Notes under the pieces: model-generated
Told to the model about the DNA's origin: nothing
Seen by the model: only the letters and a program-made list of their open reading frames with translations
Database searches by the model: none
Shown here: positions 8,770 through 15,887 of the stretch, one piece after another
Numbering within the stretch: position 1 is the stretch's first letter
How the letters are laid out: the number at the start of each line of letters is the position of its first letter
DNA from: Phycisphaerales bacterium
Lineage (GTDB): Bacteria; Planctomycetota; Phycisphaerae; Phycisphaerales; UBA1924
DNA: 64,000 nucleotides
Assembly: GCA_029260515.1 (NCBI GenBank)
Contig: JAJDDC010000060.1
Location: 142,667-206,666 of the forward strand
Reading direction: 5' to 3'
Position numbers and translations under genes: made by a program

Positions 8770-10989
8770 ATGAGGGCCACACGCGAGACGACGCAAAACT
8801 GCCCGGGGCTCGACCGGATCGAGCTGTTCGTGACCCACGGCGCGACGGACGGCGATCTACAAGAGCACATCGAGTCGTGCCCGTCGTGCACCGAGCAGGC
8901 CGCGATGGTCCGCGAGAACAACGAGATGTTCACGGACGTCGTGCGTCTGAACGAACGCCGCCCGCGCGCCAGCGAGACCTCTCCCGAGCCACCACCCGAT
9001 CTCGCGGGGCACGGGTACGAGATTGTGGAGACCATCAGCGCCGGCGGCCAGGGCGTCGTGTACCGCGCCGTGCAGACCGCCACGCGCCGCCAGGTCGCGA
9101 TCAAGATGCTCCACCGCAGCGCCCTGGCAAGCGAGCGCCGACGCAGGCGGTTCGAGGGCGAGATCGAGATGGTCGCCGCACTCCGGCACCCGAACATCGT
9201 CACGGTCTACGACAGCGGAGCCGTAGAGGACGGGCGCCATTTCCTCGTCATGGAACTTATCAACGGTGTTTCTCTGAGCGACTCGACACTCCGCGAGCGG
9301 GCCGGCGGCGTACGGGGTGTCGTCGCGCTGCTCGCGAAGGTGGCCGACGCCGTCAGCGCCGCACACCAGCGGGGCATCATCCACCGAGACCTCAAGCCGT
9401 CGAACGTCCTGCTCGACGGCGACGGTGAGCCGCACGTGGTCGATTTCGGCGTCGCGAAGGCCACCGGCGCCCGCGCGGTGCTCGAGGCGACGCAGAGCGG
9501 CGAGTTCATCGGGACCATCGCCTGGGCCGCCCCCGAGCAGGTCTCGGGCGATCCGGCACAGATCGACACTCGCACGGACGTGTACGCCCTCGGCCTGCTG
9601 CTCTATGCAAGCCTCACCGGGCGCCGTCCGTATCCGTGCGATGGCTCCGTCACCGACGTGATCCACGCGATCACAGACGGGGAGCCACGCCGCCCATCAA
9701 CGATCAACCCGAGGGTGGACGGCGAGCTCGAGACGATCGTGCTCAAGTCGCTCGCGAAGAACCCAGACCGACGCTACCAATCCGCCGGGGCATTGCTCGA
9801 AGACCTGCGCCACTACCTCGCGGGCGAGCCAATCGACGCGAAACGGGACAGCGCCATCTACGTGCTCCGCAAAACGCTCCGCCAGCACCTCATCCCGACG
9901 TCGTTCTCCGCTGTCATCCTCCTGCTGATCGTGGGCTCGGCAATCGGGGCGATGATGCTGTACCGCGACGCCCGCCTCGAGGCCGAGAAGGCGAACACAA
10001 TCCGCGTCTTCCTCGAAGACACGTTCGCCTCCGTGGAGCCCGCGGCGGGCGGACACGACGTGACACTCCGCGAGACGCTCGACGAGGCCGTGCACTGGGT
10101 CGACGTCGCGCTCAGCGGGCGCCCCGAGATCGCCGCCTCGGTGCGCATGACCATCGGCAACAGCTACCGGGCGCTCGGGCTGTACGACGACGCCGAACGC
10201 CAGCTCGAAATGGCGCTGCGGACCTACCGACGCCGACTGGGCCACCACCACCCCGACGTCGCCTCCGCACTCAACGCCATGGGCCTGCTCAGGACCGACC
10301 AGGGGCGACACGCAGACGCCGAACGCCTGCTCCGCGAGTCGCTGGACATCCGCAAAGCCGCGTTCGGCGACGAACACCTCGTCGTCTCATCGAGCCTCAT
10401 GAACCTCGGGCGACTCAAGCAGACGACGGGCGAACTGGACGAGGCGGAGAACCTGTACAACCAGACGCTCGCGATCCGCTCGCGTGCGCACGGCCAGAGC
10501 CACCCGGACAGCGCTATTTGCCTCTACCGCCTGGCCGAGATCCAGGAGCAGCGCGCCGACCTCCGCGCAGCCGCCCGCACGCACCGCCGCGTGCTCGACG
10601 CGCGGCGCGAGCACCTCCACCCCGGCCACCCCGACCTGGCCCGCTCGCAGCTCGCGCTGGGTTCGCTCCTGCTCAGATTAGGCGAGGCGGAAGAGGCCGA
10701 ACGGGTGCTGCACGAGGGCGGCGGATCGTCGGAGAGCTTCGGCTGGCGCCGCCTCGAAGTCGAGAGCCTCCGGGGGGCGTGTCTCGCTGCGCTCGGCCGC
10801 AACGCAGAGGCCGAGACCGTGCTCCTCGCATGCTACAAGAGCCTCCGCGAGGCCCGCTCGCCGGCGAACGAGGCGACCGCCGAGACAGCGAGTCGTCTCG
10901 CGGATTTGTACGACGCGTTAGGGCGGGCAGAGGACGCCGCGGCGTGGCGCTCGCTCGCGCCGGATCAGGGATCACACGCCGCCCCCTAG
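8770..10989 (+). CDS. Ser/Thr protein kinase with N-terminal anti-sigma-like zinc motif, one TM helix and TPR repeats
   Basis: 739 residues. An HxxxCxxC motif (H33, C37, C40) at the N-terminus resembles zinc-binding anti-sigma domains. The kinase domain spans about 83-350: glycine loop ISAGGQGVVY (89-98), lysine in VAIKM (112), catalytic HRDLKPSN (D207), DFG (225-227) and AAPEQ. A single membrane helix lies at about 375-398 (PTSFSAVILLLIVGSAIGAM). The C-terminal half contains about 42-residue kinesin-light-chain-like TPRs (HHHPDVASALNAMGLL, GQSHPDSAICLYRLAE). The kinase and zinc motif are expected in the cytoplasm and the TPRs outside. Directly downstream of the ECF sigma gene, it is the likely partner that binds or phosphorylates that factor; this is inferred from gene order and domains. 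Confidence 0.92.
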   Translation: MRATRETTQNCPGLDRIELFVTHGATDGDLQEHIESCPSCTEQAAMVRENNEMFTDVVRLNERRPRASETSPEPPPDLAGHGYEIVETISAGGQGVVYRAVQTATRRQVAIKMLHRSALASERRRRRFEGEIEMVAALRHPNIVTVYDSGAVEDGRHFLVMELINGVSLSDSTLRERAGGVRGVVALLAKVADAVSAAHQRGIIHRDLKPSNVLLDGDGEPHVVDFGVAKATGARAVLEATQSGEFIGTIAWAAPEQVSGDPAQIDTRTDVYALGLLLYASLTGRRPYPCDGSVTDVIHAITDGEPRRPSTINPRVDGELETIVLKSLAKNPDRRYQSAGALLEDLRHYLAGEPIDAKRDSAIYVLRKTLRQHLIPTSFSAVILLLIVGSAIGAMMLYRDARLEAEKANTIRVFLEDTFASVEPAAGGHDVTLRETLDEAVHWVDVALSGRPEIAASVRMTIGNSYRALGLYDDAERQLEMALRTYRRRLGHHHPDVASALNAMGLLRTDQGRHADAERLLRESLDIRKAAFGDEHLVVSSSLMNLGRLKQTTGELDEAENLYNQTLAIRSRAHGQSHPDSAICLYRLAEIQEQRADLRAAARTHRRVLDARREHLHPGHPDLARSQLALGSLLLRLGEAEEAERVLHEGGGSSESFGWRRLEVESLRGACLAALGRNAEAETVLLACYKSLREARSPANEATAETASRLADLYDALGRAEDAAAWRSLAPDQGSHAAP

Positions 10990-11008
10990 CCGCCTCTCGA
11001 ACGACGAA

Positions 11009-11034
11009 CGCCGCAAGCCTCGGAGCCTGCGGCG
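11009..11034 (-). terminator. possible terminator hairpin after tRNA-Ala
   Basis: Read on the minus strand, a 10-bp stem (one G-T pair) with a six-base loop lies directly 3' of the tRNA and is followed by TTCGTCGTTCG. It lacks a real T run, so termination is only likely. A 12-bp palindrome GGCGTATACGCC overlaps it at 11031-11042. Confidence 0.45.
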
Positions 11035-11045
11035 TATACGCCAAG

Positions 11046-11118
11046 TGGAGCGGAGGGGAGTCGAACCCCTGACCTCATCATTGCGAACGATGCGCTCTAC
11101 CAACTGAGCTACCGCCCC
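11046..11118 (-). tRNA. tRNA-Ala (anticodon CGC)
   Basis: The minus strand folds as a complete 73-base cloverleaf without encoded CCA. The acceptor is GGGGCGG/CCGCTCC, the D arm GCTC/GAGC, the anticodon stem CATCG/TGATG with loop TTCGCAA (anticodon CGC), and the T arm AGGGG-TTCGACT-CCCCT. The G3-U70 wobble pair, the main alanine identity element, is present, with A73 as discriminator. It decodes GCG, a frequent codon in this GC-rich genome. Confidence 0.97.
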
Positions 11119-11242
11119 ATGCGGCCGCAAGTGTAGACCCCGCCGCCAACCCCTTCCGTTCTCGCGACCCCCGATCCGGCCTCCCGCCGCGCGTCCAGGC
11201 CCCGCCGCCCCGACGTTTCCCCGCTCCCCAGCCCGGCTGGAC

Positions 11243-11264
11243 TATTGCGAATCCATTTGCAATA
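11243..11264. promoter_or_regulatory. Fur/Zur-family operator-like inverted repeat
   Basis: ATTGCGAAT-CC-ATTTGCAAT (11244-11263) is a near-perfect 9-2-9 inverted repeat with one mismatch, flanked by a matching T and A. It lies 27 bases before the GTG start of the metal-binding protein gene and is an AT-rich patch in GC-rich DNA. Fur-family repressors bind such AT-rich dyads, and Zur commonly controls zinc importers. The assignment to Zur rather than Fur or Mur is inferred from the downstream operon. Confidence 0.6.
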
Positions 11265-11290
11265 CTCTGGCGACCTTCGGAGGACCCCGC

Positions 11291-12268
11291 GTGCGCCGAT
11301 CACTGCCCGCTTCCCTCGTCCTGGCCCTCTCAGCCGCCATCTCCGCAGCCCTCGCCCCCGCCTGCAGCAGAGGCGATGCGATTCCCTCGACCGAATCCTC
11401 GCCCAGCGTGGTCGTCACGATCGCCCCCCTCGCGGGGCTCGTCGAGCCAATGCTGGGCAAGGGCGAGCGCATCGGTATCGTCATCCCCCCCGGCCGGACC
11501 ATCCACGCCTACGAGCCCCGCGCCGCCGACCGGGCGATGCTCGAACGCGCCGATCTCGTCGTCTGCGTAGGCCTCGGGCTCGAGGGCCCGCTCGATCCAA
11601 TCCTCGGCTCCATCGAACGCCGCGGCAAACTCATCCGCTTCGCCGACGTCGCGGGCATCGCCCAGGGCGAACCAGACGAGCACGACCACGCCTCGCACGC
11701 CGATGACGCCCACGAGCACCACGACAACGCCGTCGATCCGCACCTCTGGCTCGACCCGTTGTTGTGCGTCAAACTCATCGACGCCGTGTACGAGCAACTC
11801 GCCAAGCGGGCGCCGTCGGATACTGAACGCGACCGCCTCGCCACCGCACGCCGCGACCTGCACACCCTGTGCGCTCAGATCGCGTCGGAGTACGCCGCCG
11901 CCCTCGCCCCCTACCGCGGCGCCTCGCTCGTCACCCACCACGCCGCGTGGTCACGTCTGCTGGACCCGCACGGCATCGAGGTCGCGGCGGTCATCCGCCC
12001 CATCGAGGGCGCCGAGCCCACGCCCGGCGAGCTGGCCGCATCGCGTCGAGCGATCGAACGCGAGGGCGCTGTCGGCGTCATCGTCGAGCCCCAGTTCGAC
12101 GCCGCATGGCCCCGGCGCATCGCCGAAGATTCCGGCGTGCCCATCGGCGTACTCGACCCCATCGGCGACGGCGGCTGGTCCGCGATGATGCGCACAAACC
12201 TCGCCGAACTCGTCCGCATCCTCGCGGCGGCCGCCGAGCGATCTTCCACCCCGACCCCCCAGCCGTAG
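11291..12268 (+). CDS. znuA: zinc/manganese ABC transporter substrate-binding protein
   Basis: 325 residues from GTG 11291 with GGAGGA at 11279-11284. The N-terminus has a hydrophobic signal and a cysteine in LAPAC (C25), a somewhat imperfect lipobox, so it is probably a lipoprotein on the periplasmic side. Cluster A-I (TroA/ZnuA) features include IHAYEPRAAD, a His/Asp-rich loop at about 130-148 (DEHDHASHADDAHEHH), DPHLWLDP, VTHHAAWSRLLDPHGIE and a closing acidic residue in EPQFDAAW. The His-rich loop favours zinc over manganese. It heads an operon with the ATPase (10 bases downstream) and the permease, behind a Fur/Zur-like operator. The symbol is assigned by family, not proven orthology. 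Confidence 0.88.
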   Translation: MRRSLPASLVLALSAAISAALAPACSRGDAIPSTESSPSVVVTIAPLAGLVEPMLGKGERIGIVIPPGRTIHAYEPRAADRAMLERADLVVCVGLGLEGPLDPILGSIERRGKLIRFADVAGIAQGEPDEHDHASHADDAHEHHDNAVDPHLWLDPLLCVKLIDAVYEQLAKRAPSDTERDRLATARRDLHTLCAQIASEYAAALAPYRGASLVTHHAAWSRLLDPHGIEVAAVIRPIEGAEPTPGELAASRRAIEREGAVGVIVEPQFDAAWPRRIAEDSGVPIGVLDPIGDGGWSAMMRTNLAELVRILAAAAERSSTPTPQP

Positions 12269-12278
12269 ACTGCGCGCC

Positions 12279-13172
12279 ATGCCCGAGACGCCCCAACCGC
12301 CCGCCCTCGAGTTCCACGGCGTGGGCTACACCTACCCGGGCGCCGCCATCGCCGGCGCCCAGAGCGCCGAGGCGATCCGCGGCGTCACACTCGACGTCCG
12401 CGTCGGCGAACGCGTCGGAATCCTCGGGCCCAACGGCGGGGGCAAGTCCACGCTCCTCAAAATCGCCCTGGGCCTGCTCGACGGCTACGACGGCGAGGTC
12501 CGCGTCTTCGGCCGCTCCCCCGCCCAGGCCCGGCGCGACGGCTTGGTCGGCTACGTTCCCCAGCGCGTCGAGGCCGAGCTCGGTTTCCCCGTCAGCGCCC
12601 GCCAGGTCGTGCAAATGGCCGCGACGGTCGGCGTCCCCGCCTGGCGACCATCGGGCGCCGGCGTGCGCGCGCGGGTGGACGAATGCTTGGAGATGGTCGG
12701 CGCCGCCGACTTCGCCTCGCGCGCCATCGGCAAGCTCTCAGGCGGCCAGCTCCAGCGCGTCATGATCGCCCGCGCCCTCGCCCGCGAGCCACGGATGCTG
12801 ATGCTCGACGAGCCGACCGTCGGCATCGACGCGGCGGGCCAGGAACGCTTCGCCTCCCTCGTCGAGCGTCTCAATAAGGGTCTGGGCCTGACGATCGTCG
12901 TTGTGTCGCACGACCTGCGCACGATCGCGACTTCCTGCGACCGCGTCGCGTGCCTCCGGCGCACGCTCCACTACCACGACGCCCCGGGCGGCCTGACGCC
13001 CGCGGTGCTCGCCGAGGTCTTTAGCCACGACATCGAGGCGGTCTTCGGCGAGGTCCACATCGACGCGCACGCCGCCGCGGACTGCGACGATCCCTCCCAC
13101 CAGCATCATCACGGGCATCACCACCACGATCACGACGACAACGACCACGAGTGCGGCGGGGGACACCCCTGA
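12279..13172 (+). CDS. znuC: metal ABC transporter ATP-binding protein with His-rich tail
   Basis: 297 residues. All ABC ATPase landmarks are visible: Walker A GPNGGGKST (50-58), Q-loop region YVPQRVEAELGF, signature LSGGQLQRV, Walker B MLMLDEPT and the switch histidine in VVSHD. The last 35 residues are extraordinarily rich in His and Asp (HQHHHGHHHHDHDDNDHE) and end in ECGGGHP, suggesting a cytoplasmic metal-sensing or storage tail. The stop codon overlaps the permease start by one base (TGATG at 13170-13174), indicating translational coupling. It energises zinc or manganese import with its neighbours. Confidence 0.9.
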   Translation: MPETPQPPALEFHGVGYTYPGAAIAGAQSAEAIRGVTLDVRVGERVGILGPNGGGKSTLLKIALGLLDGYDGEVRVFGRSPAQARRDGLVGYVPQRVEAELGFPVSARQVVQMAATVGVPAWRPSGAGVRARVDECLEMVGAADFASRAIGKLSGGQLQRVMIARALAREPRMLMLDEPTVGIDAAGQERFASLVERLNKGLGLTIVVVSHDLRTIATSCDRVACLRRTLHYHDAPGGLTPAVLAEVFSHDIEAVFGEVHIDAHAAADCDDPSHQHHHGHHHHDHDDNDHECGGGHP

Positions 13173-14062
13173 TGCGCACGATCGAGTACCTCACCTCCCC
13201 CGACCTCGCCTCGGCGTTCTGGGCCGTCGTCGTCACGGGCCTCATGATCGCGCTGTTCGCAGGCGCCCTGAGCGTGCTCGTCGTCGTCAAGCGCCTCGCG
13301 TTCATCGGCCAGGGCGTGAGCCACGCCGCGTTCGGGGGTGTCGGCCTCGCGTATCTGATCGGCGTCGGCGCGGGCAATGGTGTTGGCGCGGGCCTCGGGC
13401 TGCTCGCGGTCCTGCTCGCCTTCTCGCTCGCTGCCGCTCTGGGGATCGCCTGGCTCGGGGAGCGCTCGGGCGCGCGCACGGACACGGCCATCGGCATCGT
13501 CCTCGCCGTCTCGATGGCCCTCGGGTTCGTCCTGCTGCGTGAGGCGGGCGCGAGGGCCGCCGTGACGGGCTCGCCCGCGCCGCCCGCGATCGAGGGTGTT
13601 CTGTTCGGCAGCGTCGCCAGCGTCTCGTGGTTCGACGCCGGCCTCGCGGCGGTGACATGCCTGGGCGTGCTGGGCGTGCTGTTCCTGGTGCGGCGCCCGA
13701 TGCTCTTCTGGGCCTTCGACGAGCGTGTGTGCGAGGCGTTCGGCGCCCCAGGCAACCGGATGCGGATCCTGCTGCTCTGTCTGCTCGCGATCGCCGTCGT
13801 CGTGACGGTCAAACTCGCGGGTGTCGTGCTCGCGACGGCGCTGTTCGTGCTCCCCGGAGCGATCGCCCTGCGTCTCGCCGACCGGCTGTGGGTGGTGGTG
13901 GGGCTCGCCCTCGCGGCGGCGGTCGTCGGGATGCTCGGCGGGCTGGTCGTCAGCTTCGAGCTGGACCTGCAGGTCGGTCCTGGCGTCGTGCTGGTGCTGG
14001 CCGGGATGTATGCGATTGCCCTGGGTGTCGGCGCGGGGACGCGCCGGCTCGCGACGGGCTGA
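13172..14062 (+). CDS. znuB: metal ABC transporter permease
   Basis: 296 residues from ATG 13172, overlapping the ATPase stop by one base. Eight or more hydrophobic segments are apparent, with the ABC-3 family pattern VVKRLAFIGQGVSHAAFGGVGLAY near the N-terminus (residues about 38-61), where the ATPase couples, and VVVTVKLAGVVLATALFVLPGA toward the C-terminus. Length fits the ZnuB/TroC/MntB family (260-300). Together with the two genes before it, it forms a complete high-affinity divalent metal importer. Zn versus Mn cannot be settled from the permease alone. Confidence 0.9.
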   Translation: MRTIEYLTSPDLASAFWAVVVTGLMIALFAGALSVLVVVKRLAFIGQGVSHAAFGGVGLAYLIGVGAGNGVGAGLGLLAVLLAFSLAAALGIAWLGERSGARTDTAIGIVLAVSMALGFVLLREAGARAAVTGSPAPPAIEGVLFGSVASVSWFDAGLAAVTCLGVLGVLFLVRRPMLFWAFDERVCEAFGAPGNRMRILLLCLLAIAVVVTVKLAGVVLATALFVLPGAIALRLADRLWVVVGLALAAAVVGMLGGLVVSFELDLQVGPGVVLVLAGMYAIALGVGAGTRRLATG

Positions 14063-14118
14063 TCTACGATCGCACGCGGCGCGCCCAGGACCGGGCGACG
14101 TGCGCACGGGAGACGACT

Positions 14119-14304
14119 ATGAAAGCCGAGAGGATGCTCGCCGAGCTCAACCGGTTGCGTCAGGACCTCGACGAGGACAAGTCCGACATCGAGTGGCTGG
14201 CGCTGCACCACGCGTTCTGCTTCATCTCCTACAAGCTGGGCGACTTCCAGGCGTACCTGGACGAGCAGGCGGGGGCCGGGGCGTTTGACGAGTTCGAGGG
14301 ATGA
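14119..14304 (+). CDS. small hypothetical protein (61 aa)
   Basis: ATG 14119 is preceded by GGGAG (14108-14112). The protein is acidic and predicted helical (MLAELNRLRQDLDEDKSDIE, then WLALHHAFCFISYKLGDF), with a possible amphipathic or coiled-coil first half. It lies 56 bases after the permease and may be the last gene of the metal-import operon. The family is not recognised. Sensible codon use, a ribosome site and a helix-like composition support a real gene. A GGGCGG/CCGCCC hairpin without a T run follows at 14315-14331. Confidence 0.6.
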   Translation: MKAERMLAELNRLRQDLDEDKSDIEWLALHHAFCFISYKLGDFQAYLDEQAGAGAFDEFEG

Positions 14305-14577
14305 TCGGGCCTGCGGGCGGGCGATCCGCCCGCCCGGGGCGTGGATTCCCGGCATGGGGTGGAACTTTTTCTGGCGCCGGGGCGTATTCCTGGGCGATGA
14401 TGCTGCTATCGCGGCACGGCCCCGCGCCGGGGAGGTGAAAACCACCCGCCCCCGGGCGACGGCAGGCCGCGACGACCGGCGAACCGATTCGCCGGGCGAT
14501 GAGCCCCGGGTGACGGCCCGGGGAGAAGAGACCCGGCGGCCCGCGTGCAGTTGGGCGACGGCTGGGGTGACTCGTGC

Positions 14578-14592
14578 AGAAGGAGGTGATCC
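14578..14592 (+). promoter_or_regulatory. extended Shine-Dalgarno of the micro-ORF
   Basis: AGAAGGAGGTGATCC, continued by AG, is complementary to the conserved 16S rRNA 3' end CTGGATCACCTCCTT over 15 bases (14580-14594). GGAGG (14582-14586) lies seven bases before the GTG at 14594. Most sites in this window match only 4-7 bases. Confidence 0.6.
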
Positions 14593-14593
14593 A

Positions 14594-14635
14594 GTGACAA
14601 TGTGTGACTGTACGAAGGGGCTGCGCCACGACTAG
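14594..14635 (+). CDS. 13-codon micro-ORF (candidate leader or small peptide)
   Basis: GTG 14594 followed by TMCDCTKGLRHD and TAG. The alternative ATG at 14600 would give 11 residues. Support comes only from the exceptional ribosome-binding site at ideal spacing. The peptide has a CxC pair and basic residues; it lacks the codon run expected of an amino-acid attenuator. A structured 3' part and an intrinsic terminator follow, and threonine dehydratase starts 141 bases downstream. Whether the product accumulates or only translation matters is unknown. Confidence 0.35.
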   Translation: MTMCDCTKGLRHD

Positions 14636-14709
14636 GCCGGCTCGACGGGGCTCGCCGTTGAGTGCAGCCCGCACACGCAGGAACATCGCCTATCCAGGCA
14701 TTCCTACGG

Positions 14710-14740
14710 CCGCCTGACGCTCCGCGTTAGGCGGTTTTTT
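14710..14740 (+). terminator. intrinsic terminator
   Basis: Stem CCGCCTGACGC / GCGTTAGGCGG (14710-14720 with 14724-14734, one G-T pair), three-base loop, six T at 14735-14740. It ends the transcript through the structured region, or acts as an attenuator before the next gene. Confidence 0.9.
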
Positions 14741-14775
14741 CGTGCCCGCACGCCGCGACGTACCATCTTGTGCGC

Positions 14776-15843
14776 ATGACACAGGCGGGCGCACATTCAC
14801 GGGCGGTGTCGACGGGCGAAGCGCCCGACGCGTCGCTCGTCGGATCGGTCACGATCGACGACGTGCGAGCGGCGGCCGATCGCTTGCTGGGCGTGGTCAA
14901 GCGCACGCCGGTCGTCACCTGCACCGCACTCGACGAGATGGTCGGCGCCTCGGTCTTCCTCAAGTGCGAGAACCTGCAGCGGGTCGGGGCGTTCAAGATC
15001 CGTGGGGCGTACAACGCGATGTCCCACCTGGACGACCACGCCCGGGGCCGGGGCGTGCTCGCGTACTCGAGCGGCAACCACGCCCAGGGCATCGCGTGCG
15101 CCGCGGGGCTGCTCGGCGTGCGTGCCGTCGTTGTGATGCCGACCAACGCCCCGCCCTCGAAGCTCGCGGCGACACGGGCGTACCTGGCGCTCGCGCCCCA
15201 GGGTTCCGAGATCGTCGAGTACGACCCGGTGAAGTTCGTCCGCGAGGAGCTGGCGGACAAGATCGCCGACGAACGCGGGCTGACGATCATCCCGCCCTTC
15301 GACCACCCGCACATCATCGCGGGCCAGGGGACGGCGGCGCTGGAACTGCTGGACGAGGTGGGGGAGCTCGACGCCCTGTGGACGCCGTGCGGCGGGGGCG
15401 GGTTGCTCTCGGGCTCTGCGATCGCGGCGAAGGGTGTGTGCCCTGGGATCGAGGTCGTCGGCGTCGAGCCGGAGCTGGGCGACGACGTGACTCGCTCGTT
15501 CGAGACCGGGATCTTGCACCGCGTGCCGTATCCTGAGACGATCGCCGATGGCGCCAGGACAACGGCGCCCGGGCGGTACACCTTCGCGCTCGTACGCGAG
15601 CACGTAGACGCGATGCGGACCGTTCCGGACGGCGCTCTTGCACGGGCGATGATGCTGTGCTTCGAGCGGTTGCGGCTGGTGGTCGAGCCCACGGGCGCGC
15701 TGGCGATCGCGGGGCTGATCCGGGAGGCCCGGACGAACCCGGGCTACACACGGGGCAGGCGGATCGGGGCGATCATCTCCGGGGGGAACATCGACCTGGA
15801 CGCGCTGCCGCGCCTGCGGGCGCTGGCGGGCGAAGATCAATGA
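14776..15843 (+). CDS. threonine/serine dehydratase (PLP-dependent, no ACT domain)
   Basis: 355 residues from ATG 14776; a GTG two codons upstream is an alternative. Fold-type II PLP enzyme: cofactor lysine in ENLQRVGAFKIRGAYNAM, SSGNHAQGIACAAG near the active site, and the phosphate-binding glycine loop CGGGGLLSG. The length matches the short TdcB/serine-racemase-like class, without the C-terminal ACT regulatory domains of IlvA. The likely reaction is deamination of L-threonine (or serine) to a 2-oxo acid. Whether it serves isoleucine synthesis or catabolism cannot be told. It sits behind a terminator and structured leader that may regulate it. Confidence 0.85.
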   Translation: MTQAGAHSRAVSTGEAPDASLVGSVTIDDVRAAADRLLGVVKRTPVVTCTALDEMVGASVFLKCENLQRVGAFKIRGAYNAMSHLDDHARGRGVLAYSSGNHAQGIACAAGLLGVRAVVVMPTNAPPSKLAATRAYLALAPQGSEIVEYDPVKFVREELADKIADERGLTIIPPFDHPHIIAGQGTAALELLDEVGELDALWTPCGGGGLLSGSAIAAKGVCPGIEVVGVEPELGDDVTRSFETGILHRVPYPETIADGARTTAPGRYTFALVREHVDAMRTVPDGALARAMMLCFERLRLVVEPTGALAIAGLIREARTNPGYTRGRRIGAIISGGNIDLDALPRLRALAGEDQ

Positions 15844-15887
15844 GCGAACATGAACGCCCGGGGCGGCCCGGCGGACAGGAGCACGCG

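Larger units (their letters stand above)
14305..14775. other. structured non-coding region
   Basis: 471 bases without a normal gene. It contains the hairpin at 14315-14331, dense GC-rich inverted repeats at about 14400-14560, an exceptional Shine-Dalgarno with a micro-ORF (14578-14635), a stem GGGCTGC/GCAGCCC (14618-14624 with 14664-14670) enclosing the hairpin CTCGACGG/CCGTTGAG (14641-14648 with 14655-14662), and a strong terminator at 14710-14740. It could be a leader, a small-protein transcript or a structured RNA. Hallmarks of RNase P RNA, tmRNA, 6S or SRP RNA were looked for and not found. Confidence 0.4.

Noticed and set aside
14578..14596. Possible 3' end of a 16S rRNA gene on the minus strand
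   Set aside because: Only about 15 bases match; the adjoining sequence has no similarity to 16S rRNA.
14305..14740. tmRNA, RNase P RNA or another housekeeping RNA
   Set aside because: No tag-coding frame, TpsiC arm, GAGGAAAGTC-like core or other hallmark was found despite strong structure and a terminator.
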